Positions 1-10,831 of a stretch of DNA of 33,974 bases are shown piece after piece (within the stretch, counting starts at the first letter, position 1; each line of letters opens with the position of its first letter). The DNA lies in the NCBI GenBank assembly GCA_019693395.1, contig JAAMXP010003082.1, positions 1-33,974 on the forward strand. The letters run 5' to 3'. Source of the stretch: Ettlia oleoabundans (taxonomy: Eukaryota; Chlorophyta; Chlorophyceae; Chlamydomonadales). Under the pieces are notes generated by a model. The model did not search any database. It was not told the origin of the DNA and saw only the letters and a list, made by a program, of their open reading frames with translations. The translations under genes were made by a program, and so were the position numbers.

Positions 1-34
1 CCCACCCACCTCACAGTGTGACCTCAGCACCCAC

Positions 35-1594
35 CTGCAGCTCCTGGTACACTTGCTGGTGCTTCTGGTAGAGCACATACAGGGCTGCTGGGTCCCAGGG
101 AAGAAGAGACCACACGGGACGGCGGCTGCGGCAGTGCGGGAGGGGAGTGGTGGTGATCTCAAGAAGAGAGCATTTGGCGTCAGCAGCAGTTACCAGGTCG
201 GCAAGAAGGCAGATTAAAGTCGGCATATGGCGACAGCGATTGAGTGACCCCAACTGGTGCAGCCCTGCCGCAAGCGTGACATCCTCCGCAGGGTGGCTCC
301 TCCCGGCTGATGCACCCTGTTGCCCGCACCCACCTGACCAGGTCCAGCACCATGGACATGAAATGCTTCACCGCCTTCCGCTTGGCATCAGCCTCGCGCG
401 CAGCACGCAGGGCAGCAGCAGCCGCAGCGGTGGTGGCAGCAGCTCCTGCCGCCGCGGCCGCAGCTGCTGCGGTTGCGGCAGGCGCTGCGCTGTCGCCACT
501 GCTGCGCTGCACATCGCCAGGGCTTATTGTTGCAGCACCAGCAGCAGGGCAGCGGCGCCACAAGCGGCGGCGCACCGTGTCGCCAAAGCGTGCGCTGGAC
601 CTGCCACCGGGACGCTTGTATTCCAAATGTTTGAACACCTATGGTCAAGGCAGGGGGTCAAAGAGCAGTAAGACCTGCTGCAGGATTGTGTGAGAAGCAC
701 ATCGAGGTTGAAGCGGCTGGAGCAAAGAGGCGAGCATGCATGCATGCGAGGGTCCGTGACATACCCGCTCCAAGTTGGCGGCAGACGCGTCTTGACCTGG
801 GCATCGCATGGTAGATGGGTCTTTTCTGGTGCCATAAGCACAGAGACGGGTCATGCAACCTACCACTCAACCCACCCACCGTAGCGTACTGCCAGCCCTC
901 GTCGTCGGTGGCGCCATTTACAACCAGCTCCCACTGTGATGAGTCCTCAGAGGGGCGCTCAGGCAAGGACACCGGTGTCCCATAAGCGTCCGTCCACTCT
1001 GGCCGATCCAGCACACTGAGCGGCGCCTTCCTGCACCATGGTTGGAATGGCGGCATAGGGCAGAGGGGCAAAATATGGGGCTCGGTGGCGGATAATGGGC
1101 AAACAATGTCGAGTTGCTGCCTGTGGCCCTGGCAGCAAGGTGCACTGCAGCAAGGTACGCTACCTGTAAGCCAGGGTGCGTAAATGCCAGAATCACCCCA
1201 CTCACCAGCCTACAACACCATAGGCACGCTGGTTTTCGTACACCTCCCTGGTTTCTTCCATGGGTTGGCTGCCAGCTGTGCTGCCACTGTTGATACCTGC
1301 TCCTCCAAGGTGGGATAACGCGCTGTCTGGCACTGCCTCGGTTTGATCTGTTCCACGCACCAGCACAGGCTTGACAAGCTGCAGCAACCCGGTCCAGGGG
1401 CGCTCCTCTCTGTCGGTGGCGCTGACTGCGACGTGACGGCGGTGGCTCTTGTGCCGAATTGATGAAGCGCTGCCAGCGAGGTTTCGCTGGACGAATGCAC
1501 AGCCTCTACGGGGTCCCAGCAACGTGCCGGGGGGCAAAGCGCGGAGCTGTGGACGGCAAAGCGCGGAGCTTCGGCGGCCGCTGAAGCCCTGCAT
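35..1594 (-). CDS. Dysferlin/peroxin-domain (DysF) protein, 3' partial
   Basis: Exons in reading order: 1594-1206, 1030-880, 638-334, 125-35, then off the left edge. All joins keep frame with GT-AG introns. The first 100 residues are Arg/Ser/Ala-rich and look like an organelle transit peptide. A split dysferlin domain follows. DysFN shows YENQR (119-123), a Trp at 130, DRPEW (138-142) and DDEGWQYA (172-179). DysFC shows FKHLEY and then DTVRRRLWRR (200-209), the Arg/Trp signature of the fold. After it comes an Ala-rich, charged helical stretch. This domain is known from ferlins, TECPR1, Spo73 and the Pex23/Pex30 peroxins, where it acts at membranes or organelle contact sites. Which subfamily this belongs to cannot be decided because the C-terminus is missing. 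The start is the first ATG of the frame; an upstream TTG was ignored. The domain call is solid and the cellular role is unknown. Confidence 0.78.
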
Positions 1595-1800
1595 TTGCTT
1601 ATCGCGAACCCTGATCAAGCCTAGCTGCTGAGTTTCGCAGTGGGCATTGCTGTGTGGCAGGCCACTCGGTGAAACCGCCAGCTTGGCGTGGGCGCGCGCA
1701 GCAGGGCAGTGATGGTTCAGCTTTCCCGTTCCTCAATCACAGGTCTCGATTGACCGAAACCAAACCCTGTATCAATAAAGCCGGGGGAAGCTGAGGCCTG
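1595..1800. promoter_or_regulatory. Head-to-head promoter interval between A and B
   Basis: This 206 bp interval separates two diverging start codons, so it must carry 5' UTRs and promoters for both genes. I see no clear TATA box. The call rests on gene layout only. Confidence 0.4.
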
Positions 1801-2951
1801 ATGCTCTTTGTTCCCTGTCTACCTCGCTCCCTTTTGAACACATGTGGATCTTGCGCCCCCCCGATAAAGCAAAGGAAACTTCGGAGGTTAACACAAGGGA
1901 ACGTTCGCTCCGCCGAGAACGCTGGCGGTGCCGTTGCCGCCAGTGCAACGGGCAGTGGTGACGGCACCAGCACTGACGGGGTGTCCTCCACGAGCGAGTG
2001 GCAGCAAGTTGAGGAGCTTGAGTCGACCAGGCGGGAAGTAGCCGCAAGGCATCGCGAGTTGCAGCGTCACGTAGAGCGCCAAGACTATGCGGCAGCAGCA
2101 AAGGAGCGGGATGCTTTGAGGCTTCCCGAGCTGAGGCAGCGCCAGCTGGAGCTTGCAGTGGCAACATGTGCCAAGGCAGGAGCGGGGGTGAGAGCTGCCC
2201 AACGTGTGTTATGAGCATTCTTGGTGGGACACAATAGTTGCCAGTGATGCATGGTTCTCATTTAATCCTTTGAAGTCCTGTCTGGCCCGCCTGGCCCACC
2301 TGCCCCCAGGTGCGCTACGCCCTGGGTGCCGTGATTCAGCATGCCCGCTACTCGTACCGCGGCGTCATTGTCGGCTATGACCCCGTCTGCATGGCACCAG
2401 AGGAATGGATCAAGGCAAGTGGCAGCCATGGTAGCGACTGGAAGCATTACAAGTCAGCGACAGACTTGGCGCTAAGAGGGATGGCAGTTGCGGGGTGTGC
2501 AGGGCATCAGTGCTCCCCTGGCTTGCATCTCCTTGCAGGTCATGCACGTTGACTCACTGGCGTCGGGGCGCAGCCAGCCCTTCTACCATGTATTGGTGGA
2601 TGAACGCGACCGCGCTGGTAGCCAGACAACCTATGTTGCACAGGTGCGGGTGCCGGGGACGGTGTCTGTTGTTCTCATCCGCCAGTTAAGCCTGCCTGCA
2701 CCACCTGCTTATCTTCCAATTCTTCAACTACCATGTCTTCTTGTGCCTGTGGGCTGCCGGTCCTAACATTATGCCGAGTGGCACTGTCTCTGCCGCACTG
2801 TCCCCACCTGCAGGAGAACATTGTGCCTATGCGGGCGCCTCGCGAAGTGCGTCATGCGCTGCTGCCCCGCTTCTTTTCTGCATTCTCGCCTGAGGAGGGC
2901 GGCTACAGGCCCTCCCCATTGCTGTGTGAGGCATATCCACAAGACTTTTAA
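1801..2951 (+). CDS. CLPF: ClpF-like UVR + YccV adaptor of the chloroplast Clp protease
   Basis: Exons 1801-2187, 2310-2414, 2539-2643, 2814-2951 encode 244 residues. Residues 1-50 are basic and hydroxylated, like a plastid transit peptide. Residues about 88-122 form a UVR motif (HVERQDYAAAAKERDALR). Residues 130-244 are a complete YccV/HspQ-like domain: VRYALGAVIQH, YSYRGVIVGYDPVC, APEEW, QPFYHVLVDER, TYVAQENI and a terminal YPQD. UVR followed by YccV is the arrangement of plant ClpF, a stromal adaptor that works with ClpS1 to deliver substrates to the ClpC chaperone; FBXO21 and bacterial HspQ share only the YccV part. Intron 2 is GC-AG (AAG|GCAAGT ... CAG|GTC), and only that join keeps the domain intact. 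A TGTAA signal follows the stop. Orthology to ClpF is an inference from architecture. Confidence 0.85.
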
Positions 2952-2955
2952 CCCG

Positions 2956-2960
2956 TGTAA
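2956..2960 (+). terminator. TGTAA polyadenylation-type signal of B
   Basis: TGTAA lies 5 nt after the stop codon. This pentamer is the usual poly(A) signal in green algae. It sits closer to the stop than usual, so the 3' UTR would be very short. Confidence 0.5.
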
Positions 2961-3295
2961 TTGCCATTTCTGCTGGATACTGCTAAGAGCAGCTACCCTG
3001 GTGCATGCTGTCATGCTACTGCGATCTCATCACGCCTGGCATGTATCAAAACATGTATTTCGCATTCCCATTATGCCTGACATGTACCAACACAATCCTT
3101 TGTATGCATACGCTTCAGGACATCCTGATGTCACATCTGCAAGAAGAGCTTTATCCTTTCGCAGCAGCTGCCTTTCTGCTTCATAATGACCCGTGATCTG
3201 AGATGAGGGGTAGCTTAGGCCAAGTATGCAGCGCATGAGATCAGTTGTCTGCCAGTCCATTGTCAATAAATTAGTGTTCTGCCCGTTTGCTTAAC
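2961..3295. other. Tail-to-tail space between B and C
   Basis: Only 3' flanks of two converging genes fit here. Both strands contain short open frames without recognisable motifs. The space is far too small to hold the missing dynein motor of gene C. No TTACA, the minus-strand form of TGTAA, is visible for gene C. Confidence 0.5.
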
Positions 3296-6200
3296 CTACT
3301 CAGCAAGCAGCCCCGTGCAGGCCACCACGGCATTGCTGGCACGAAGCCAGACGACATCCAGCTCTGCCCTTGCCCCTTGCAGCGCAGCCAGCCGGTCCTG
3401 CAGTTCCGCCAGCTGCCTGCGGGCCTGCTCCGGTGTTGGGGGGTCAGGAAGCACCTCCCGCTCCATGTAATCCGCACAGCTTGCTGCTGCTAGGCTGGCC
3501 TGCAGTTCTTCAGCCTCACAGACCAGGGTCCACAACCCCACGCACCGCTGCAGCGCACATTCAAGATACCCAAGGAATAAACCAGGCTTTGAGGCATGCT
3601 CTCTGATTGATAGCACCAGGGAACACCAACAGCTCTGGTAATGTTTCGAACAACTTGCCTGGGAGGCACAGGAGTTGCCGCTGGGAGCAGTGGCAACAGA
3701 TTCAAATGCACCTCCAGCCAACAGACACCCCCCCTCCCCACCTGCAGCGCCACCTCTGCCGCCCGGACCTGCTGCCCACCCTCAATCTTCAAGCCCAGCT
3801 CCTGCTGCAAATGCGCCAGAGCCTGCACCCGAGCCACAGCCGCCTCCAGGCGTGCGCTCTGCAGCTCAAGGTCAGCCAGCATTTCCGCGGACGCAGAGCC
3901 TACGTCAACATAAATGCCCATCTGCACGGCGGAAGCAGCAGCAACATTACCAGCATTCTTGGAACAGCCTAGCAGCAGCTGCACTGCAACAGCAGCAGTA
4001 GTTGTATTGGTTTTGGTGCTGATGCTGTTGGCACTGCATGGTGCTGCGGCAGGCTGGGAGCAACAGAAGCTGAGAGTTCCACCTCACCTTGAGCTCTCCC
4101 TCCAGCTGTGTCGCGTCCTCCGCCACCATTTGAGCCTGCTGCTCAACGGCAGCAGCATGCACCACCCGCTGCTCCACCTGCCATGCCACCGCCGCTTCGA
4201 GCGTGGCGGGCAGGGTGCGCACAGCCTCCTGCAGGTCATCTTTCTTTACTGCCTCAGCAGTGGGCAGCCTGCCTCCGTACGCCTCCACCACCTCCAGAGC
4301 TGCATTCACCGCAGCAGCTGCTGCCAGCTGCCCCTCAAGCTCCTTTTGCATAAGCGACAGCTCAGCTGCCCAATGAAGGAAGCCCCACTCCAAATCAGTC
4401 GGCCGTGCCCCTGCCACCTCCTCCCACTTACTCAGCTCTGAAAGCAGGGAGAGGCACTGCTCTCCCGACAGCTGCAGCAGCAGCCCAATGATGCAATCAT
4501 GTGCCTTGCTCACCACCGGCTGCAGGCTGGCCTGCAGCGGCGAGGCATCCAGATGCAGTAGCCCTGCATTGTGGGACAGTGGCATGGTCTCCAGCTCCCG
4601 CCTCCAGGCGCACAGCTGATGCAGGGTGGCCTCTGCACCTGCCAGGTCAATTGCCTCCCTGCAGATATGGTGGGTGCCGCATGGCACGATGGGTGAAGCG
4701 TCGTGCTGCTGAAAAGTTTGGGAAAGGCATTGCATGTAGGCATGTGTTTTGTGGGATAGGCAGGTGCGCGGGGCCTGGTGGGCAGGTAAAGCACTGGGCA
4801 CAGCAAGATGCACACATTGGTACCTTGGCTGCAGAGCACAGGCAGGCAGTATTGGAGACGGCCCATGGCATCAGCCCACCTCTGCTGAGCAGCCCAATCC
4901 TCAAATTTCCAGGTGAGGCCAAATTGGTGGATGGCAAGGTATTGCTGGTATCGCTGCGCCAGCTGCCACGCCCTGCTGTAGCTGTCCTTCAGCATAGACG
5001 CCAGGTCGGCAACAGCATCAACAAACACACTATCCTGCCGCGCCAGCTCTTCCGCTCCCGCAGGCTGTTGAATGTGAGCCTCCTCTGTTGCTCCTTCCTC
5101 TGCCGTCATCTGGGCTTGATACCGCTCAAATGCCGGCAGACTCAACAGCAGCTGCACCCCGCCAGCCAGGCGCAGGGTGGATGCCACCACCTCGCCCTCC
5201 ACAGCTGCAGTCCAGTCTGACTCACCGGAACTGAAACCAATGCTGCCGTTTGCATCAACCACCAGGTTGCAAAGAAAGGCAGGGCTGAGGGCACCATTCC
5301 CTGCTGTACCCTGCGCTTTTGCAGAAGCTGCGGGCACCTCGCCGTCAATGATGCCACGCTGCCCTTCACAGCCATCTTGAGCCTCCCCCTCAACTCCGCC
5401 TGCCGGCGTCTTCAGCAGCAGCTCAGGGGTAGCATCCCGCAGGGTGAGGGCCACATCTGTCGCTGTGCTCACTGCCATGCCAGCCAATGCATCTGCCAGC
5501 CGCATGTCCAGCAGTCGGAGAAAGCGCGGCAGCTTGGCGCGCTCAAGGAGGGCACGGTGGTATGCAAGCGCACGTGCTTTCTTCTCCCGCTTGATGCGCT
5601 GCATGGAGGGGGCCTTGGCTGTGGTGGTAGCAGCACACAAATTGACCTGCACAGTGTGACCACAGGGAAGCACTGGTTGTTTGAGAGACTGGGAGCAGAA
5701 CACAGGGCAGTCTACAAGCCAAGTTCCTATTACAGCCCACTGCATGCTGTCGTGGCATGCTTGGTTCACTCTGTGTTTTGCAGCCCCCCAAGCTGGCAAC
5801 AAAATACAGGCATACCCCAACACCCCATGGTTCTTACCCCTATCTTGTCCTGCAGTTCATGTGCCTTCACGCTGCCTAGCATGTGCTCCGCGGTGGCCTC
5901 AACCTGCGTGCACACACCCTCAGCCAGTCGCGCCAGCGCAGTCACAATGGTTTCCACCTCTGGCTGCACCTTACGGCTGCGCCAAGTCTCCTGCTGGTCC
6001 AGCCAGTCATCAGTAGAGTATAGCCTGCCAGGTTGCACTCCTGCCGCTCGCACAGAGCGTAGGCCCTCCAGCAACCTTGCTGCCTCCAGCAGGGCACCTT
6101 GAAAGGCAGGGCAGGTAGGGAACAGTGCATCCTGCACCTGCTGTTGCCGGCGGCGGAATACGCGCCTATGGTAGTTGTCGCGCCAACGCTTGAAGCATTT

Positions 6201-6852
6201 GGCCAGGGCAAAGGAGCGATAGAATGTGAGCTGCCGCAGGCGCAGGTAGACTTTCTTGTGGGCCACCCATTCTGCAACCATGCAAGTAGGGCATATACGA
6301 TTGGCAGGTAGTACGCAGACCGCCCATTCGATGCTAACAAGCAAGAAAGGAGTAGATATAGCATACCACGCACCTCATTCCTTACACACGTCAACTCATC
6401 ATACCTGCTAGCGGGACCGAATCTGTGGGCTCTTGCGAGCGGCGGTCCACTTTGATCAGCTGACGCTGGCTGACAATGTAGTAGCTGGGTAGGTGGATGG
6501 TGTATGCTGGGGGCACGACCCGCAGGAAAAATTCTGCCGCGCAGCGATCCGGTGAGGCATCGGCCCCGGTGCTGGAGTTCACATTGACAACACCTTTCAC
6601 GCAGTAAAAGAACTGCACCTGCGCATCTGCGCCCCACTTGTCAAAGTATGAGAGCACATCCTCGGCAGTTTTCACCCAGGAAGCATCGTCCGCAGCTGTC
6701 GGTTTGGCAGAATCAAGCTGACTAGCCCTCTGTCCTGATGATAGCGGCCTGGCAGGTCTCACCGCCTGTGGCAGCGTGACTGGCGCCTCTGTTAGCGGCC
6801 TGTAACACTGCAGGGTGCGTATGGAGAACAATCTCTCCTGGGATGCGGACAT
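3296..6852 (-). CDS. Axonemal dynein heavy chain N-terminal tail only, no motor
   Basis: Exons 6852-6405, 6271-5838, 5646-4824, 4638-4088, 3921-3742, 3547-3296 give about 895 residues and end in TAG. The N-terminal third has the tail signature of single-headed (DNAH1/3/6/7/14-like) axonemal heavy chains. PSYYIVSQRQLIKV (residues about 126-140) is followed by PLAEWVAHKKVYLRLRQLTF (148-167) and KCFKRWRDNYHRRVFRRRQQ (173-192), then an LF..P.F helix. The rest is Leu/Ala/Glu/Gln-rich helix and coiled coil, as in DHC_N1. A normal heavy chain is about 4000-4600 residues with six AAA+ modules and a stalk. Here the gene stops in the tail and meets converging gene B. The acceptors of exon 4 (4638 or 4632) and exon 5 (3921 or 3978) are uncertain. 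The frame is open over six exons, so it is probably not a decayed pseudogene, though a truncated relic cannot be excluded. Confidence 0.75.
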
Positions 6853-7101
6853 GGTGTCGCTCAGGGTGTTTCGGCGGTCAGCGGTTGGCCCCAGTGGGGT
6901 CGGGGCATGGATCGCGCTTCGTAATCATTTCGAGGCGGCTTTGAATGTGACATGCCGGCCGTCATGTCAATCCAAGATGGGAATGCCCCGATTCTTGCAC
7001 TGTACCGGTCGTTGTACCTCAGGACCACGTTGAAATGGGAAAAGCTCCGGGACAGCAGGCCTATTGGTTTTCTCCAAGTACGATTCAATTGTGGCTTCCA
7101 A
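6853..7101. promoter_or_regulatory. Shared promoter interval of dynein-tail gene C and SKA3 gene D
   Basis: The start codons of the two diverging genes are 249 bp apart. An open frame runs upstream from the D start to an ATG at 6952, which would add 50 residues; I prefer 7102 because SKA3 homology begins there. No TATA box is evident. Confidence 0.4.
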
Positions 7102-10100
7102 ATGTCCACCGCAACGTCGGTGCGCAAGGCCCTGAAAGGCCTGGAGGAGGGCTTGGCGGTGTTCACGGCACAGTTGGCTCAAGAAACGGCCGAGCTGCGC
7201 CGTAATGTGGAGAACCAGCCAACAACCGGGGCCACCTTCTACGCTAGAGTGCTGGAGGACCTGTCGTGGCGCCTGGAGGGCGTAGGACAGGACCTGCAGG
7301 CCTTGGAGGGACTATCGCTCGATGCCGTATCGCTGGAGGTGGGCCCCCAGCCACCGGGATGGAAGGGCCAGCAGTTGCTAGCCGCTGCAAGACAGCTGCC
7401 ACCAGCTGCCAGCCACGCTGCCAGCATGTGCTCTGACCTGTGATGCTTCCAATCCCCACAGGAACTAGTGGGCCACAGCGTGGCGCTGTACGGCCAGAAT
7501 CATCAGCAGATACAGCAGCTGGAGACCACCCTGGCGCAGTATGGCTATCACGACCTCTTTTCCCCGCTGCCTCCCGACAACCCTCTCGATATGCTTGAGC
7601 TGGCGGCGACGCGCACGGCAGGCGCTGCAGGTGCAGGCTCTCCTCCTGCATGGCCTTCCTGGGAACTTTGCCAGGGCATCAAAGCCTTAGATACGTTGTG
7701 CCCTGATACAACTGCCTCACCTGGGACTCGGGGTTGTGACCCTGTGTAGGACTTTGCGACGACGGACTGGAGGCAACGGGCAATGGCGGTGCTGATTTCC
7801 AAGTCGCCGCGGATGCAGATGATGAGCAGTGGGAGGGTGCGCATACAAACAAGGCACCGGACGCCCTGGGAGAGGTCACCAACCGCCTGGCAGCTGCACA
7901 TCTGGGGGCAGCCTGCTACCCTTCACCACACCCTGATCAGCAGCAGCCGCAGCGGGGACTGGGTGGTGCCGTGGCAACAGGTGGTGGCGGTGGTGTGCCA
8001 CGCACCACCATGAAGGCCCTGGTCCCCATGACTGCCGCCAAGGCTCTGCTGATGCACGCTGATGACACCCCATCTTCCATCCCCTCACCTGAGGCCATCA
8101 GCCCATCCATGAGGTGGGTGGCCCGGGTATGGCTATATGACTGGTGATGGTTGCAGTGTAACAGCTGGGCAGCTGTGTGGGGCAAAATGGTTTCTTTTGC
8201 TGCTTGTCTGCAGTGCCAGCAGAGGTGGCTTTGAATGACAGCTGCATGAAGTTCAGGAAGCGTAATATTAGCAAGCACTTGAGCAAAGCGCTGTGTCCTT
8301 GATTCTGTTGTTGGAGGAGCATGAGCACCCGGCTGCTGCTGCACGCTCATATTCCTGCAGGGAGCTGCTGGGCAAGTATGCGTCCTCAAGCACCAGCGGT
8401 GCCACCCAGCGACAGCTGTCCGAAGCGCCATTTTCACATTCAGACACGCCGCAACCCCCAGGCAATGCTGCCCGCACCACACCACCTGTACCTGCCTACC
8501 TGTCCCCCGCCTTTCAGCTGGCAGCAATGGAGCAGGAGGTGCAGATGGCACATGCAGAGGCGGTACCGGCGGTGGCGCTCACGCACCAGGGCTCCACGCC
8601 ACCTGATGGCACATGGCAGGCAGATGATGCATGTGGGTGTGCCAAGCCCGCTCCCTTGTTCCCGTCGCATGGTGCCAGTGATGAACAGCCCTGCTGGCCA
8701 TAATGAGCTGAGCCGCTGTGGCATGCACCACAATGCATTGTATGCCTGCTGCTCCAATTTCGTCCCTACCTTAATGCAAACGCCCAAACTTCCACCCCTG
8801 CTGCACTCTCCCACTGATGCTGCACCTGCAGTGTACGACGCGCTGACAGCAACAGCGCGCAAGCTGGCAGGGAAGCCGTCCTTCCTTGAGGCATACCGCC
8901 AGCGCTTCCCTGCCATCATGGCATCAACGGAACGCTTGCTGCAAACTGTGGAGAAGCAGAGGCGCCCCGCAGCGGCAGTGGCGGTGCTCCAAGAGGAAGA
9001 GGCTGGCGGCCCGATTGCGGCATTGGCCATGGCTGCGCAGCAGGCGTTAGGAGGAGCGCAGCAGACGCTGCAGCATCGGAGTGAGGTTGGCGGGCTGGGT
9101 GGGGAGGAGGAAAGCACCATGGACCTGATGGCGCAGGTGTTGGGCCCCAGGGTGCAGCACACACCGGCTGCCGAGGAACAAGCAGCGGACAACAGCTGGG
9201 CGGCGGCAGGTGCCGGCAGCACTGGTCTTCACGTTGCTGCTTCTGACCCACCATGGGGGAGCTCCGCAGTGGCAGCAGTGGCAGCACCAACAGGTCCGCA
9301 GCAGGAGCAGGCTTCCCCCAACACTGCAGCATTGCTGAGCCAGGCAGTGTGCAGGAGCGACGACGGCTTGTTTGCAGCGGAGGCAGCGGCAGGCCGCTCG
9401 GTGCACCCCATCAGCAGCCTTCAAGTGGACGCCCCTCAGCATCAGCCATCAGCAGCCTTGTCAGTGCAGATGGCTGCACCACAGTCAGAACGAAGCAAGG
9501 CAGGGCTGGAGGAGGCCATTGAGGCAGCGCTAGGACGCGGGATCACCACAGCACATGACGCAACTGTCCCAGCACCATCCTGCAACAGCGAAGCGGCTGG
9601 CACAGCAGATGTTTCAGGGTCTGCACCAACAGCATTGCCGTTTGGTCTTTTGCCCCAAATGGCAGCCACAGAAGGCCAAACTGGAGCCTTAAATGCGGCA
9701 CCAGGGCGAGGTCAGCCCGCAGCACCACTTTCCGTAGCACGTCCTCCTGCTCCGCCCGCAGAACCTGCCGCCCCGGTTTCGGCGCCGCCTGTCCCTGTAA
9801 CTGTGCCGCCACTTCGACCCGTGGGTGCTGATGAGTATGCGGCGCTGCCCACCTTCATCAAGTCGCAGCTGCCGCTGGATGTGCTGAATAGCACGATGGC
9901 GGTGGTGCATGCAGCGGGACAGGATCGCGGCAGCGGTGAGTGGTGCTGCCTGATTGCGGCCTGGCGGTAATTTTGCCTTTTTTATATCTACGAATCTTTA
10001 AAGTTGCTGCTGTCATCTAAACACCCCTGTTGCCTCTAACCTGTTGGCATGCTACGGCTGCTGCAGGTTTTACCATGCAGGATGTGGAGTTGGCAGGGCT

Positions 10101-10418
10101 TGGCGCCAAGTGCAAGGTGGTCGTCAACAGGTGGGTGGATACGGGCGTAATAGTCTGGGCGCAGCCACCCACGCTGTGCTAGCTACGCTGTCATACCAGA
10201 CAGAAGGACTTGGTATTATGTTTCTGCAAGGACATGACCCCTGCGTGGCCTGGCAAGCAATTGGCTGCGTGGCAGCATGCATGTGCCAGGTCACTCGATT
10301 CCTGATGCAGTGCCATTGTTCCCTGCCTCCTTTGCGTGCCTGCAGCCTGGTGAAGCTGGGGCGGGCGCAGCTCAAGGTGCTGCCAAGCCAGGGCGGTACC
10401 ATCTATCTGCTCGTCTGA
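7102..10418 (+). CDS. SKA3: SKA3, spindle and kinetochore-associated complex subunit 3
   Basis: Exons 7102-7338, 7462-7630, 7750-8113, 8361-8632, 8832-9935, 10067-10130, 10346-10418 encode 760 residues. Residues 1-115 are an N-terminal coiled coil matching the SKA3 dimerisation region: LAQETAELRRN, a Leu-heptad stretch, then QQIQQLETTLAQYGY (94-108) and SP. YGYSP-type residues close this region in SKA3. The C-terminus (681-760) has DEYAALPTFIKSQLPLDVLN, FTMQDVELAGLGAKCKVVVN and LVKLGRAQLKVL, a winged-helix-like element seen in plant SKA3 and related to the SKA1 C-terminal domain. In between lie about 550 Ala/Gln/Ser/Pro-rich residues, so the protein is much longer than human SKA3 (about 410). 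The SKA complex stabilises kinetochore-microtubule attachment in mitosis. The exon 4 donor could instead lie near 8670. Family assignment is good, with exact middle exons less sure. Confidence 0.75.
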
Positions 10419-10831
10419 GAATTGGCTGCTGGGCTGTGGGGCCCTGGTAGCAGGCTGCTGCCTGGTTGGCGAGAGCTCTTGTATTGGTTACAAACGTGCA
10501 CTGATGTACAGCATGGGAACATAAATGCAAGCTTGGAAGCATTCTAGCTGGGAACAAGCACAAACAAGTATCAGAACAGGTGCAGAGCATTTGACGCTTA
10601 CATCGGCACTACCTCCTATTGAGTGGACTGCCGCAAGAAGTGCAGAACAAAGAGAAAGGCGAGGAGTCAGCAGCCGCCCCAGGAATGCCTGGGACAAGCC
10701 GCCCATGACTGTACATGTGCAAAAGCCACAGGAAAAATGCAGGGGCAAACCCAGATGGTACAGAAGCTTGACTCCGGGGCACAGCCTAATGTGATTCCGC
10801 TGGCAGCTGGGATTGCAATGTGAGCCAGCAA
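10419..10831. other. Tail-to-tail space between SKA3 and F-box gene
   Basis: This 413 bp holds both 3' UTRs. TTACA (TGTAA on the minus strand) occurs at 10598-10602 and 10488-10492, suitable as poly(A) signals of gene E. If they are used, the two transcripts would nearly touch or overlap. No plus-strand TGTAA is seen for gene D, and no coding signal is evident. Confidence 0.45.

Noticed and set aside
3005..3196. Additional 3' exon of the ClpF-like gene (DILMSHLQEELYPF)
   Set aside because: No donor in the right phase precedes it, and the YccV domain already ends naturally at YPQD before a stop and TGTAA.
3947..4441. Long plus-strand open frames opposite the dynein-tail exon
   Set aside because: They mirror a GC-rich coiled-coil exon and have no motif, while the minus strand matches dynein and splices in frame.
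8214..8292. Small exon of SKA3 reading ALNDSCMKFRKRN
   Set aside because: Its phase does not match the preceding donor; direct joining to 8361 restores a continuous frame.
8440..9222. 260-codon minus-strand open frame
   Set aside because: It is the antisense shadow of the large Ala/Gln-rich exon 5 of SKA3.
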